Positions 27,102-35,881 of a stretch of 64,000 nucleotides of DNA are shown here, one piece after another (within the stretch, counting starts at the first letter, position 1; every line of letters starts with the position of its first letter). The notes beneath the pieces were generated by a model that saw nothing but the letters and a program-made list of their open reading frames with translations, did not search any database and had not been told where the DNA came from. A program made the position numbers and the translations under genes. The DNA comes from PRS1 sp965250265 (GTDB taxonomy: Bacteria; Bacteroidota; Bacteroidia; Flavobacteriales; Flavobacteriaceae): positions 806,001 to 870,000 of the forward strand of contig CBDFNO010000015.1 in the NCBI GenBank assembly GCA_965250265.1. Reading direction: 5' to 3'.

Positions 27102-27884
27102 TTACCAATCCTTTTCTGTTTTTACTTTTTTGCCTTTAACTTTCTTGGCGTTTATTTTTTCTTGAACTTTCTTTTCTTGGTTATTCATTGCCTCTAATAA
27201 ATTTTTAACCTGCTGAGGTGACAATTTTCCAGGCTGAGGCTGCTGTTTTTTCTTCTCATTTTTAGGGGCACCATTTTTTTTGTCTCCCTTTTCATCTTTT
27301 GGTTTTCCATCCTTATCTTCTTTATCATCACCCTCGTTCTTGTCTTCCTCATCATCACCCTCTTTTTTGTCTTCCTCCTCTTCTTTATCATCACCCTCTT
27401 TTTTGTCTTCCTCCTCTTCCTTATCATCTCCGCCTCCTCCTTGTTGTTTTGCACATTCTTTTGCTAAAGCAAGGTTATATCTAGTTTCTTCGTCTGTTGG
27501 GTCATTTCGTAATGCGTTTTTAAAAGCCTCTACAGCTTCTTTGCATTGTTTTTGTTGCATTAATGCATTCCCAATATTGTGATAGGCTTGATGCTTTTCG
27601 GTTTTGGACGTTGCTAATTTTGCAGTTTCTAAATGCCTCAATAATGCTTCACTATAAAGTCCTGAATCATAATATGCATTTCCTAAATTATAAGTGCCAA
27701 AAGAGTTGCTTGGCTTTTCTGAAATTGCCTTTCTATACTCCTTTTCTGCAGCTACAAAATCTTCACCTACCAATGTATTCCCATCATAAATGTAATCGTT
27801 AGATTTTTGCAATGCTTTGTCATTTTCCTGAGCAAAAGAAAAGCTTGTGATAAAGATTACTATGATTATAATTAACTGCTTCAT
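27102..27884 (-). CDS. batC: BatC family TPR protein with acidic low-complexity tail
   Basis: 260 residues: a signal peptide (IIVIFITSFSFAQ), four TPRs at about 30-140 (SFGTYNLGNAYYDSGLYSEA, AYHNIGNALMQQKQCKEA), then a highly charged Glu/Asp/Lys stretch with in-phase repeats of about 11 residues (DKEEEEDKKEG) up to residue 210, ending in a basic helix. It belongs with BatB/BatA. The repeat tract is encoded by near-identical DNA and is likely to vary in length between strains. Confidence 0.85.
   Translation of the reverse strand: MKQLIIIIVIFITSFSFAQENDKALQKSNDYIYDGNTLVGEDFVAAEKEYRKAISEKPSNSFGTYNLGNAYYDSGLYSEALLRHLETAKLATSKTEKHQAYHNIGNALMQQKQCKEAVEAFKNALRNDPTDEETRYNLALAKECAKQQGGGGDDKEEEEDKKEGDDKEEEEDKKEGDDEEDKNEGDDKEDKDGKPKDEKGDKKNGAPKNEKKKQQPQPGKLSPQQVKNLLEAMNNQEKKVQEKINAKKVKGKKVKTEKDW
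27326..27440 (-). repeat. Tandem low-complexity repeats inside batC
   Basis: Three imperfect ~33-bp units (TCATCACCCTCTTTTTTGTC...CTC on the plus strand) encode the acidic DKEEEEDKKEG repeats. The strand asymmetry is extreme (C/T on plus, G/A on minus), which is why long meaningless frames open on the other strand. Confidence 0.7.
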
Positions 27885-28001
27885 TTTATATTATACTAAA
27901 TGACAAGATATAAAACCTTATATTTTTGTTCGTTAAAGAATTTATAAAATATGTATTATTCAATTTAGTTTCAATTAATAAGATTTCTGCTAAAGCGGAA
28001 A

Positions 28002-29039
28002 TTATAAATTTTCATTAAATAAATTTAAACGATTTAACCATGCTGTTTTTCGTTCTAATAAAAATATATCTAAAAACAAAAAAAACAGTCCGAGTCCCAG
28101 AAACCATTGAAACTGATCTTTATATTCAGCAAATTGCTTGGCTTCAAATTCTTTTTTATCCATTTTATTTAAAATGTCTCTAATTTCTTCAACAACTTCA
28201 ATTGTGTTCAATCCATTAATATAAACACCATTGGCTTCACTGGCTATATTTTTTAATGTCTCTTCATTTAATCGGGTAATAACCGTTTCCCCTTGATTAT
28301 CTTTTTTATAATTAAGCACAATACCATTGCGCTTTATTGGTATTGGTCCTCCTTCAGCTTTTCCTACACCAATAGTGAAAATTCTAATGCCTTCTTCGTT
28401 TGCTTCTTGAGCAACATCTGATGCAATGTCACTGTGGTCTTCACCATCAGAAATTATTATTAGTACCCGATTTGTTTGTTCATCATCATCGTAAAAGGTT
28501 CTTGCTAATTGTATGGCTTGGTCTATTGCTGTTCCTTGAGAAGACAGCATGTCAGTATTCATACTTTGTAAAAACATTTTGGCTGCAGCATAATCTGTTG
28601 TAATTGGTAGTTGTGGAAATGCTTTAGCTGCATAGGCAATAATTCCTATTCTATCGCTTGCCAAATTATTTATAATTTGAGTGACTAATTGTTTAGATTT
28701 TTCTAATCTATTAGGTGCAATATCTTCGGCTAGCATACTTTTAGACACATCAATGGCAAATACAATATCTACGCCTTCTCTTTTTACTGTTTCTAATTTT
28801 GTCCCAATTTTAGGATTAACCAATGCTATTATTAAAGACACAAAAGCTAAACACAACACAATAAGCTTTAATATAGGCTTAAATAATGATCTGTTTGGGC
28901 TTAACTTTTTAAGCAGTTTTTTGTTTACAAATTTATTTTGAACATATCGCTTCCAAATCTGAAGCAGTAAAAAGAATACAACAATTACTGGAATAACCAA
29001 TAATAACCAAAACCATATTTTTTCTTCTAACTGATACAT
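28002..29039 (-). CDS. batB: BatB: VWA-domain inner membrane protein
   Basis: 345 residues with helices at the N-terminus (FWLLLVIPVIVVFFLLLQIW and LKLIVLCLAFVSLIIALVNP) and C-terminus, and a von Willebrand A domain between. The MIDAS metal site is clear: FAIDVSKSMLAEDIAPNRLE (DxSxS), the threonine in SQGTAIDQAI and IIISDGEDHSD. The 5' end abuts the batA stop with no gap, showing strict co-expression. Confidence 0.92.
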   Translation of the reverse strand: MYQLEEKIWFWLLLVIPVIVVFFLLLQIWKRYVQNKFVNKKLLKKLSPNRSLFKPILKLIVLCLAFVSLIIALVNPKIGTKLETVKREGVDIVFAIDVSKSMLAEDIAPNRLEKSKQLVTQIINNLASDRIGIIAYAAKAFPQLPITTDYAAAKMFLQSMNTDMLSSQGTAIDQAIQLARTFYDDDEQTNRVLIIISDGEDHSDIASDVAQEANEEGIRIFTIGVGKAEGGPIPIKRNGIVLNYKKDNQGETVITRLNEETLKNIASEANGVYINGLNTIEVVEEIRDILNKMDKKEFEAKQFAEYKDQFQWFLGLGLFFLFLDIFLLERKTAWLNRLNLFNENL

Positions 29040-30044
29040 TTAAATAAAACTTCTAAATATTGTAAATCTTAATAATATTTCTAGCAGCAAAAATAAGCCT
29101 GCCAGTAAAACTAATGGTCTGAATTTCTCTTCGTAATTATAGAATTTAAATTCTTCGACATCTGTTTTTTCTAATTTATTTATTTCTTTATAAATTTCTT
29201 TTAATTTTTTATTATCGGTTGCTCTAAAATATTGCCCTCCTGTAACGTCTGCAATTTCTTTTAATAGCTCTTCATCAATTTCTACTTTTACTCTTCTATA
29301 CACAAAACTCCCATTAAGATTTTGAGAAACTGGGGACAAAGCCATTCCATTAGTTCCTAATCCAATTGTATAGGTTTTAATTCCATATTCGACCGCTAAT
29401 TCACTCGCTGTATTTGGATCTATAAATCCTGAATTGTTTACTCCATCTGTTAACAAAATAATTACTTTACTTTTAGCCTTACTATCTTTTATCCTATTTA
29501 CAGCAGTAGCTAAACCCATTCCTATAGCTGTCCCTCCTTCAATTATTGTATTATATTTTATTTCTTTTAAAGATCTTAGAACAATGAATTTATCGCTTGT
29601 TATAGGGGTTCTAGTATAACTTTCGCCTGCGTATTCTACTAATCCTATTCTATCATTTGGTCGTCCGTTAATAAACTCTGCAGCAACATTTTTTAATGCA
29701 TCTAACCTATTTGGCTTTAAATCTTTGGCCAACATACTTGCAGAAACATCTATAGCCATGACAATATCAATTCCTCTAGTGGTTTTAGTTTTAGTTGAAA
29801 CATCTACCGTTTGAGGTCTTGCCAATGCTGTAATAATCATTACTAATGCCAGTAATCTAAAAACAAACATTAGGTGTTTCAATTTTGGAAGCCAAGAACT
29901 ACCGCCCTTAAACCCTTTAACACTAGATATTTTAAATGCTGGTGTTTGCTTTTTATACTTTAAAACATACCAAAGAATAGCCATTGGAATACACAATAGT
30001 AACCAAAACATTTGTTTATTAATAAATTCTATCCCTTCAAACAT
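29040..30044 (-). CDS. batA: BatA: VWA-domain inner membrane protein
   Basis: 334 residues with the same layout as BatB: two N-terminal helices, a VWA domain with MIDAS motif MAIDVSASMLAKDL, EGGTAIGMGLAT and ILLTDGVNNSG, and a C-terminal membrane helix. It is an ancient paralogue of batB. Its stop abuts batB's start, and its start abuts the preceding membrane protein's stop. In Bacteroides, Bat proteins were linked to aerotolerance; the mechanism is unclear. Confidence 0.92.
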   Translation of the reverse strand: MFEGIEFINKQMFWLLLCIPMAILWYVLKYKKQTPAFKISSVKGFKGGSSWLPKLKHLMFVFRLLALVMIITALARPQTVDVSTKTKTTRGIDIVMAIDVSASMLAKDLKPNRLDALKNVAAEFINGRPNDRIGLVEYAGESYTRTPITSDKFIVLRSLKEIKYNTIIEGGTAIGMGLATAVNRIKDSKAKSKVIILLTDGVNNSGFIDPNTASELAVEYGIKTYTIGLGTNGMALSPVSQNLNGSFVYRRVKVEIDEELLKEIADVTGGQYFRATDNKKLKEIYKEINKLEKTDVEEFKFYNYEEKFRPLVLLAGLFLLLEILLRFTIFRSFI

Positions 30045-31730
30045 CTATTCTTCTTCCAGTTTAATTAATTCAATCGAATTTAATATTCGGTCTACTATTT
30101 GGTCTGCATAAACGTCATTGTCCTTCCAGACAAACATCACAGTTTGTAAAATATTTTCGGATGTAAAACCAAGTATTATATAATTTCCGCTTTCAAATTT
30201 ATCTGGAATCAGAGCTGGAAAGCTAGCTGTTCCATAAGTCTTTAATCCATCTGCTCCATTTGGCGTTATAAACTGTTCGCTCTTAACTATTATATTTTCT
30301 ACACCTTTACTTTCTAATTTCTTTATGCCTTCTTCTGCTGCTTGATTTAAATCAATTTTATTCTCTTTTTCCTTATCTCCTTGCTCTCCTTGATTACTGA
30401 ACTTAGTTGTTCCAACTAGTATATCTATATTCGAAGACAAACCACCATATGTAAACATTGTCACTTCAACTTTGCCTTTAAGCTCTTCAGGAATTTCAGC
30501 GTCAGTACGCTGCAGAACTTTAGGAGTTGTAATAGTAATACCTGGTGCTCCATACTCACTGGTTACCCAATCCTTAATTTCTAATAACTCCTTACTTTCA
30601 TGGCCTATAATAGTATCCTTTACATACTCAAAACCATATTTTACTATAAAACCTGCAACCGTTGCAATTAAAAGAAATACAGCAACAATCACTGTTATAA
30701 TAATTTTTCTGCGCTTCTTTTTTCGTTCCTGTTCTTCTTTATATTTTTGATTAAGCAATTTTTCTTCTTCTGTTGGTTCTGGAAGAGCCTCTTTTACATG
30801 GTCAATCTCTATATCTATTGTGTTTCTATCCAATTCAGCAAGTGCAATATCTGGTTTAGATTTTGCAAATTTCACTAAATCAGCTCGTTTTAAAATATTT
30901 TCAATACTTACTATATCTTCCTTGCTTAAATCGATTTGTTGGCCATCTTTTAAAAGCTGTAGTCTGTTTATTAATTCTTCTGTAGTACTTTCAAGTGAAT
31001 GGTCATAAACTTTTTCGTTAAGATAGGTTCTAATAATTCCTGTTAACTCAGAATAATATTCTTTTATTTCTTCATTTTTTAAATATTCTGATCTATCTAA
31101 TTCTTGTAAAGCGATTTTTGCTCGTTCATAAGGCGGAAGCAAAGCAATTTGTTCTTCATGAGTGAGTGGTTTCTCTCTCCAAACAAACCAATACAACAAG
31201 CCTGCAACAATAGCCAATACTAACAAAATATAGAGTAAGTATCTCCACCACTTGCTCGGACTTTTATCGACTTCAATAACGGCCTTTATATCAAATAGGC
31301 CTTGTTTAGTTGTATCTACAGCTATGTTATTTACTTCTACTTTTAAAGAGTCTGTAAAGACAACTTCATTGCCAATTATTATTTTTTGCCTTGGTATGGT
31401 ATATACTCCTGAATCGAATTGTGTTAATCCGTATTTTTTAATCAAGCTGTATTTATCGTCATGTTTTGTGGTATCAACTTGATAAGACTCTATCATTTCT
31501 AATGGCAGAAATGTTTGACCTTCAGGGAAAACCACCAATTCGGTTGAATCTGTTTCAATTTGAATTTTATAAGTAATCTGTTCTCCAATTTTTATAGATG
31601 TTGAATCTATTGAAGATGACATTTGTTGAGGGAATGAGAAAAGAGAATATAGGACAGAGAGCAAAAAAAGGATTTGCTTTCTTTTAAAACTCGTATATGT
31701 AAAATCATATTTTATAATTTGCATCTTCAC
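30045..31730 (-). CDS. BatD/DUF4381-like membrane protein of the Bat operon
   Basis: 561 residues. After an N-terminal hydrophobic leader comes a beta-sandwich like the start of BatD (TSIKIGEQITYKIQIETDST). A transmembrane helix follows at about 175-195 (WWRYLLYILLVLAIVAGLLY), then a cytoplasmic helical segment of the DUF4381 type (LLPPYERAKIALQELDRSEY; YYSELTGIIRTYLNEKVYDH). A second transmembrane helix at about 346-368 precedes a C-terminal domain of unknown type. It touches the DUF58 gene upstream and batA downstream with no spacer. The extra ~190-residue C-terminal domain makes it longer than the DUF4381 proteins usually found here. Confidence 0.75.
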   Translation of the reverse strand: MKMQIIKYDFTYTSFKRKQILFLLSVLYSLFSFPQQMSSSIDSTSIKIGEQITYKIQIETDSTELVVFPEGQTFLPLEMIESYQVDTTKHDDKYSLIKKYGLTQFDSGVYTIPRQKIIIGNEVVFTDSLKVEVNNIAVDTTKQGLFDIKAVIEVDKSPSKWWRYLLYILLVLAIVAGLLYWFVWREKPLTHEEQIALLPPYERAKIALQELDRSEYLKNEEIKEYYSELTGIIRTYLNEKVYDHSLESTTEELINRLQLLKDGQQIDLSKEDIVSIENILKRADLVKFAKSKPDIALAELDRNTIDIEIDHVKEALPEPTEEEKLLNQKYKEEQERKKKRRKIIITVIVAVFLLIATVAGFIVKYGFEYVKDTIIGHESKELLEIKDWVTSEYGAPGITITTPKVLQRTDAEIPEELKGKVEVTMFTYGGLSSNIDILVGTTKFSNQGEQGDKEKENKIDLNQAAEEGIKKLESKGVENIIVKSEQFITPNGADGLKTYGTASFPALIPDKFESGNYIILGFTSENILQTVMFVWKDNDVYADQIVDRILNSIELIKLEEE

Positions 31731-32597
31731 TTATCCTCTTTGTTTGAAGTATCCTAATAACTTTTTTACATAACTCTCATCAACGCGACAGTTAATAATA
31801 CCTGCTCCAGATTTTGCAAAACTATCTTTATAATAATTAACCTTGTCTTGATAAAATTTACCATAATTAAGTCTTACCTTTTTAGAAGCCGTATTTACCA
31901 ATAACAGTTCTCCAGACTCTTCATCTTGCATTTGTACCATTCCTAAATTAGGGATAGACTCTTCATGCCTATCATAAACCCTTATTCCTGTTACATCATG
32001 CTTTCGAGAAACGATTTTTAAGGTTTGTTTATAATCTTCAGAAATAAAATCTGACAACACAAAAACAATTGCTTTTTTCTTCATCACATTTGATAAAAAC
32101 TTAAGCGCTTCTGCAACATTTGTTTGCTTGCTATTTGGTTTAAACTCTATCAATTCGCGAATAATTCTTAGCACATGCGATCGTCCTTTTTTTGGTGGAA
32201 TATATAATTCTATCTCATCTGAAAATAGGATTAGTCCAATTTTGTCATTATTCTGGGTTGCCGAAAATGCTAGTGTTGCGGCTATTTCAGTAATAATTTC
32301 GTTTTTAAATTGGGTTTCTGTTCCAAAGAACTCACTACCAGAAACATCTACCATCAACATCATGGTAAGTTCGCGCTCTTCTTCAAAAACTTTTATAAAC
32401 GGTTCTTGATAACGTGCAGTTACATTCCAATCGATATTACGAACATCATCTCCATATTGATATTGTCTTACTTCACTAAAAGTCATACCGCGTCCTTTGA
32501 ACGTAGAGTGATACTCTCCTCCAAAAATGTGATCAGACAAACGACGTGTCTTAATCTCTATTTTACGTACTTTTTTTAGTAATTCTTTGGTATCCAT
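31731..32597 (-). CDS. DUF58 domain-containing protein
   Basis: 288 residues from MDTKELLKKVRKIEIKTRRL. The DUF58 core motif is EVRQYQYGDDVRNIDWNVTA, followed by a VWA-like fold with MLMVDVSGSE (DxSxS-like) and VFVLSDFIS. DUF58 proteins act with MoxR ATPases and VWA proteins, probably in assembly or metal insertion. I chose the ATG at 32597 because residues before it are non-conserved and encoded by repeat DNA. Confidence 0.9.
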   Translation of the reverse strand: MDTKELLKKVRKIEIKTRRLSDHIFGGEYHSTFKGRGMTFSEVRQYQYGDDVRNIDWNVTARYQEPFIKVFEEERELTMMLMVDVSGSEFFGTETQFKNEIITEIAATLAFSATQNNDKIGLILFSDEIELYIPPKKGRSHVLRIIRELIEFKPNSKQTNVAEALKFLSNVMKKKAIVFVLSDFISEDYKQTLKIVSRKHDVTGIRVYDRHEESIPNLGMVQMQDEESGELLLVNTASKKVRLNYGKFYQDKVNYYKDSFAKSGAGIINCRVDESYVKKLLGYFKQRG

Positions 32598-32602
32598 TGT
32601 TT

Positions 32603-32675
32603 CAGTATGCAGTATGCAGTATACAGTCCCAGATTTAATAAGAAATAAAACTGTTAACTGAAGACTGAAAACTAC
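32603..32675. repeat. CAGTATG-type short repeat between moxR and the DUF58 gene
   Basis: Three and a half head-to-tail copies of CAGTATG (32603-32627), then a CTGTTAACTGAAGACTGAAAAC segment rich in ACTG words (32651-32672). This is the only non-coding spacer within an otherwise tightly packed operon. Confidence 0.5.
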
Positions 32676-32683
32676 CAACCAGT

Positions 32684-33688
32684 TTATGGTACTTCTATCT
32701 CGTTTACAATCTTATTGATAATATCTTCGGAGGTAATATTTTCGGCTTCGGCTTCATAAGTAATCCCTATTCTGTGGCGCAATACATCGTGAACTAAAGC
32801 ACGAACATCTTCCGGAATTACATAACCTCTTCTTTTAATAAAGGCATAACATTTTGCTGCTGACGCTAAATTAATACTTCCTCGCGGCGAAGCTCCAAAC
32901 GATATTAAAGGTTTTAGATCAGCTAATTTATATTTTTCAGGATAACGTGTTGCGAAAATGATATCAAGAATATATTTTTCAATTTTTTCGTCCATATACA
33001 CTCCACGAACTGCTTTTTGCGCATTTAATATTTGTTCAATTGACACAACAGAATTTATTTTCTCAAACCCTTCTTTTAAATTAGCACGAACTATAAGCTG
33101 TTCTTCGGCCATCTTGGGATAGTCAATAACTGTTTTTAACATAAAACGGTCAACTTGTGCTTCTGGTAAAGGGTATGTTCCTTCTTGTTCTATTGGGTTT
33201 TGTGTTGCCATAACCAAAAATGGTTTGTCAAGTATAAATGTCTCATCACCAATAGTTACCTGCTTTTCCTGCATAGCTTCCAATAAAGCTGATTGTACTT
33301 TTGCAGGAGCTCTATTTATCTCGTCAGCAAGCACAAAATTTGCAAAAATCGGTCCTTTTTTAATAGAGAAATCATTCTCCTTCATATTATAGATTAATGT
33401 CCCTGTAACATCAGCAGGCAATAAATCTGGAGTAAATTGTATTCTGCTAAAACTTCCATCTACAGCTTGCGCTAGTGTGTTTATAGCAAGTGTTTTTGCA
33501 AGTCCGGGAACACCTTCAAGCAAAATATGCCCTTGACCAAGTAAGCCAATAAGTAAGCGTTCTACCATATGCTTTTGACCAACAATTACCTTGTTTATTT
33601 CTAAAGTAAGCAAATCGACAAAAGCACTTTCTTTTTCAATTTTTTCGTTTATTGATTTAATATCAACTGTACTTGTTTCTTCTATCAT
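32684..33688 (-). CDS. MoxR-family AAA+ ATPase
   Basis: 334 residues with Walker A GVPGLAKT, Walker B/ADEIN segment VLADEINRAPAKVQSALLEA, sensor 1 ATQNPIEQEGTYPLPEAQ and the C-terminal lid with sensor 2 (SFGASPRGSINLA). MoxR ATPases act as chaperones for VWA-type proteins. It is the first gene of the aerotolerance operon; promoter elements should lie within 33689-33780. Confidence 0.94.
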   Translation of the reverse strand: MIEETSTVDIKSINEKIEKESAFVDLLTLEINKVIVGQKHMVERLLIGLLGQGHILLEGVPGLAKTLAINTLAQAVDGSFSRIQFTPDLLPADVTGTLIYNMKENDFSIKKGPIFANFVLADEINRAPAKVQSALLEAMQEKQVTIGDETFILDKPFLVMATQNPIEQEGTYPLPEAQVDRFMLKTVIDYPKMAEEQLIVRANLKEGFEKINSVVSIEQILNAQKAVRGVYMDEKIEKYILDIIFATRYPEKYKLADLKPLISFGASPRGSINLASAAKCYAFIKRRGYVIPEDVRALVHDVLRHRIGITYEAEAENITSEDIINKIVNEIEVP

Positions 33689-33780
33689 TTTCTAATTTTT
33701 AAAGCCCGAATATAACATCCTTATTTGAGCATTGCAAATTGTTAAAATATTTAATGCAATGCTGTTAACATTTGGTTAAA

Positions 33781-33817
33781 AATTAAAGCGCAGTATCAAT
33801 GATACTGCGCTTTAATT
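33781..33817. terminator. Strong intrinsic terminator after the DUF4382 lipoprotein gene
   Basis: Near-perfect 18-bp inverted repeat AATTAAAGCGCAGTATCA/TGATACTGCGCTTTAATT with a one-base centre, located 22 bp past the stop at 33839. It separates the DUF4382 genes from the moxR operon. Confidence 0.85.
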
Positions 33818-33838
33818 ATATTAATATTTTAATTTTTA

Positions 33839-34903
33839 TTAATCTAGTGTAATGTTTCCTAAATCTGTTACTGTGTCTTGTGTTACTTCAACATCTAACT
33901 CTTCTTTAACAGACAATCCAGAACCTTCAGCTGGCGTTAAGGTTACAGTATAAGTCCCAACAGGAATATTTTCTAAAAGAAAAACTCTATTTTCGTCGAT
34001 ATCTACAGCTACTGATTCACCATCTACCATGACAGAAGCTGTTACATCAACGCCCTCATTAGTGATTGTGCCTGTTATAGAACCAACTTTTAAATCTAAT
34101 TCGACAATACCGATATCTGTTATTTCTCCATTTACAACTACAACATTTTCTACTGTCGTTTCAGTATAAGCAGACTCTGCATCTGGTGTAAAAATAACAT
34201 TATATGTTCCAGCAGGAACACCGCTTAATACAAACGCACCTATTTCGTCTGCATATGCAGAGATTGTTTCACCATCTACTATAACTGAAGCCAAAACTTG
34301 AAAATCGAAAGGGTTTACAGTACCTTGAATTTTCCCTGAAGCATATAGCGTACTAGCTCTAATTACTGGTTTAAGATTAATATTTTCTGAATTACCTGCA
34401 ATAACGATAGACTTGTCTACATCAAAATCTAATAAGATATTATAAGTAAAACCTGGTTCTAATTCATGATCCACTTTAAGTTTTAATCCAGATTGCTGTG
34501 CACTAGGTGTCTTCAAGGGAAATGTTTCTCCATCGATAACGATAGAATTTTCTTCTCCCAATACCAATCGAATCTGATTTAACATTCCTGGAGGTAATTC
34601 AAAATCATCAACTAATAATATACTCATTCCACCAGTAAGCTCTAATAAATCGACTATTTGACCTTCAACATCGAGACTTTGCCAACCGTTATCGTCTTCA
34701 CTATCGTCATTAACTTTAACCATAATATCAACAATATCAATATAAACATTATCGAAATCTCCAGGCCCATCAGAAAGTCTTATAGAAATTCTTGACGTTC
34801 CATCTAATTCTGTTTGAGATGAATTTGAGTCGCTGTTACAACTAAAAAAGAATATTAACAAAAGGGATGAGAGGATTAATTTAAAGTTTTCGAAAATTTT
34901 CAT
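33839..34903 (-). CDS. DUF4382 lipoprotein with two carboxypeptidase-regulatory-like domains
   Basis: 354 residues: lipoprotein signal (LLLIFFFSC), a DUF4382 domain at about 35-185 (RISIRLSDGPGDFDNVYIDI; VDLLELTGGMSILLVDDFEL; INLKPVIRAS), then two Ig-like beta domains with 'GTYNVIFTPDAESAYTE' and 'GTYTVTLTPAEGSGLS' (CarboxypepD_reg type). It is probably a surface or periplasmic lipoprotein. It follows its shorter paralogue by 62 bp on the same strand. Confidence 0.88.
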   Translation of the reverse strand: MKIFENFKLILSSLLLIFFFSCNSDSNSSQTELDGTSRISIRLSDGPGDFDNVYIDIVDIMVKVNDDSEDDNGWQSLDVEGQIVDLLELTGGMSILLVDDFELPPGMLNQIRLVLGEENSIVIDGETFPLKTPSAQQSGLKLKVDHELEPGFTYNILLDFDVDKSIVIAGNSENINLKPVIRASTLYASGKIQGTVNPFDFQVLASVIVDGETISAYADEIGAFVLSGVPAGTYNVIFTPDAESAYTETTVENVVVVNGEITDIGIVELDLKVGSITGTITNEGVDVTASVMVDGESVAVDIDENRVFLLENIPVGTYTVTLTPAEGSGLSVKEELDVEVTQDTVTDLGNITLD

Positions 34904-34965
34904 AGATTATTACAATTTTGATTTATAGTCTTATATACGTTTAAAACTTGATTAGAGATTACTTA

Positions 34966-35778
34966 TTATCTTAATTTTAATTCAATAATTCCTAATTCTG
35001 TACTATTCCCTACAGATACATTGATGTTATTTGCAGTCATTTCAGCATACCCAGAGTTTGTATCAGGTGTAATTTGAATGCTATATTTTCCTGTTGGAAT
35101 TCCTTTTAGCATAAAATTTCCTTCAGAATCTGTAAATGTTGATATTTGTTGTGTTTCACTAATAATTGAAACTTGAGTTTGAGTTTGAGCATTAGAAATT
35201 TTACCGCTAATACTTCCTGATAAAACTTCTAAATTGGATCTTATTTCTGGTTTCAAAATAATATAATCAGGAGTTGGTGTTCTTACTATAGACTGTGCTA
35301 CATCAAAATCTAATAAAAAAGTATAATCTAAATTAGGTTTTATTAGTTGATTTATTCTTATTTCTAATCCTGTTTGAAGTGTATTTGGTGTAAATAATGG
35401 AAGTGTTTCTCCATTATTCATTACAATAGTATTATTGTCTCCAAGTAATAGTCTTATCTCATAAACTATTCCTGTTGGGATATTTAAATTATCTACAAGA
35501 AGTGCTTCAACACCTCCTGTCAAGTCTAATAAATCGTAAACTCCCGCTTTTGCATTTAGGCTTAAATAACAATTAGGAACGGTTTTATCGTCTATTACTA
35601 ATAGAAGAACATCGACAATTTCTACATAAACTTTTTCGTAATCTCCAGGAGCGTCAAAAAGTTTTACTGATATTCTAGCTTTTTCCGTGTCTTGGAAAGA
35701 ATTTTCATCACTGCAATTTGTAAAAAGCACTGCAAAAAAGAGCATTAATACAAATTTATATAGGTTTAACTTGCTCAT
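34966..35778 (-). CDS. DUF4382 lipoprotein with one carboxypeptidase-regulatory-like domain
   Basis: 270 residues, a tandem paralogue of the next gene: signal with lipobox (FAVLFTNC), DUF4382 (RISVKLFDAPGDYEKVYVEI; VYDLLDLTGGVEALLVDNLN; YIILKPEIRSN) and a single beta domain (GKYSIQITPDTNSGYAEMT). I took the ATG at 35778; a TTG two codons upstream is unlikely. The function is unknown. Confidence 0.86.
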   Translation of the reverse strand: MSKLNLYKFVLMLFFAVLFTNCSDENSFQDTEKARISVKLFDAPGDYEKVYVEIVDVLLLVIDDKTVPNCYLSLNAKAGVYDLLDLTGGVEALLVDNLNIPTGIVYEIRLLLGDNNTIVMNNGETLPLFTPNTLQTGLEIRINQLIKPNLDYTFLLDFDVAQSIVRTPTPDYIILKPEIRSNLEVLSGSISGKISNAQTQTQVSIISETQQISTFTDSEGNFMLKGIPTGKYSIQITPDTNSGYAEMTANNINVSVGNSTELGIIELKLR

Positions 35779-35881
35779 AATCAAAGGGGTTTTAATTATT
35801 ACGAAAACAATGATACGATAATAGATGAGTTTTAAGTATTTTTATATGTGAATTGCAAAAAAACGTATATAAACTGTAAAT

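Noticed and set aside
27194..27582. Long open frames on both strands over the batC acidic repeat
   Set aside because: They are by-products of the C/T-rich repeat DNA; composition is extreme and the TPR-acidic frame is the coherent one.
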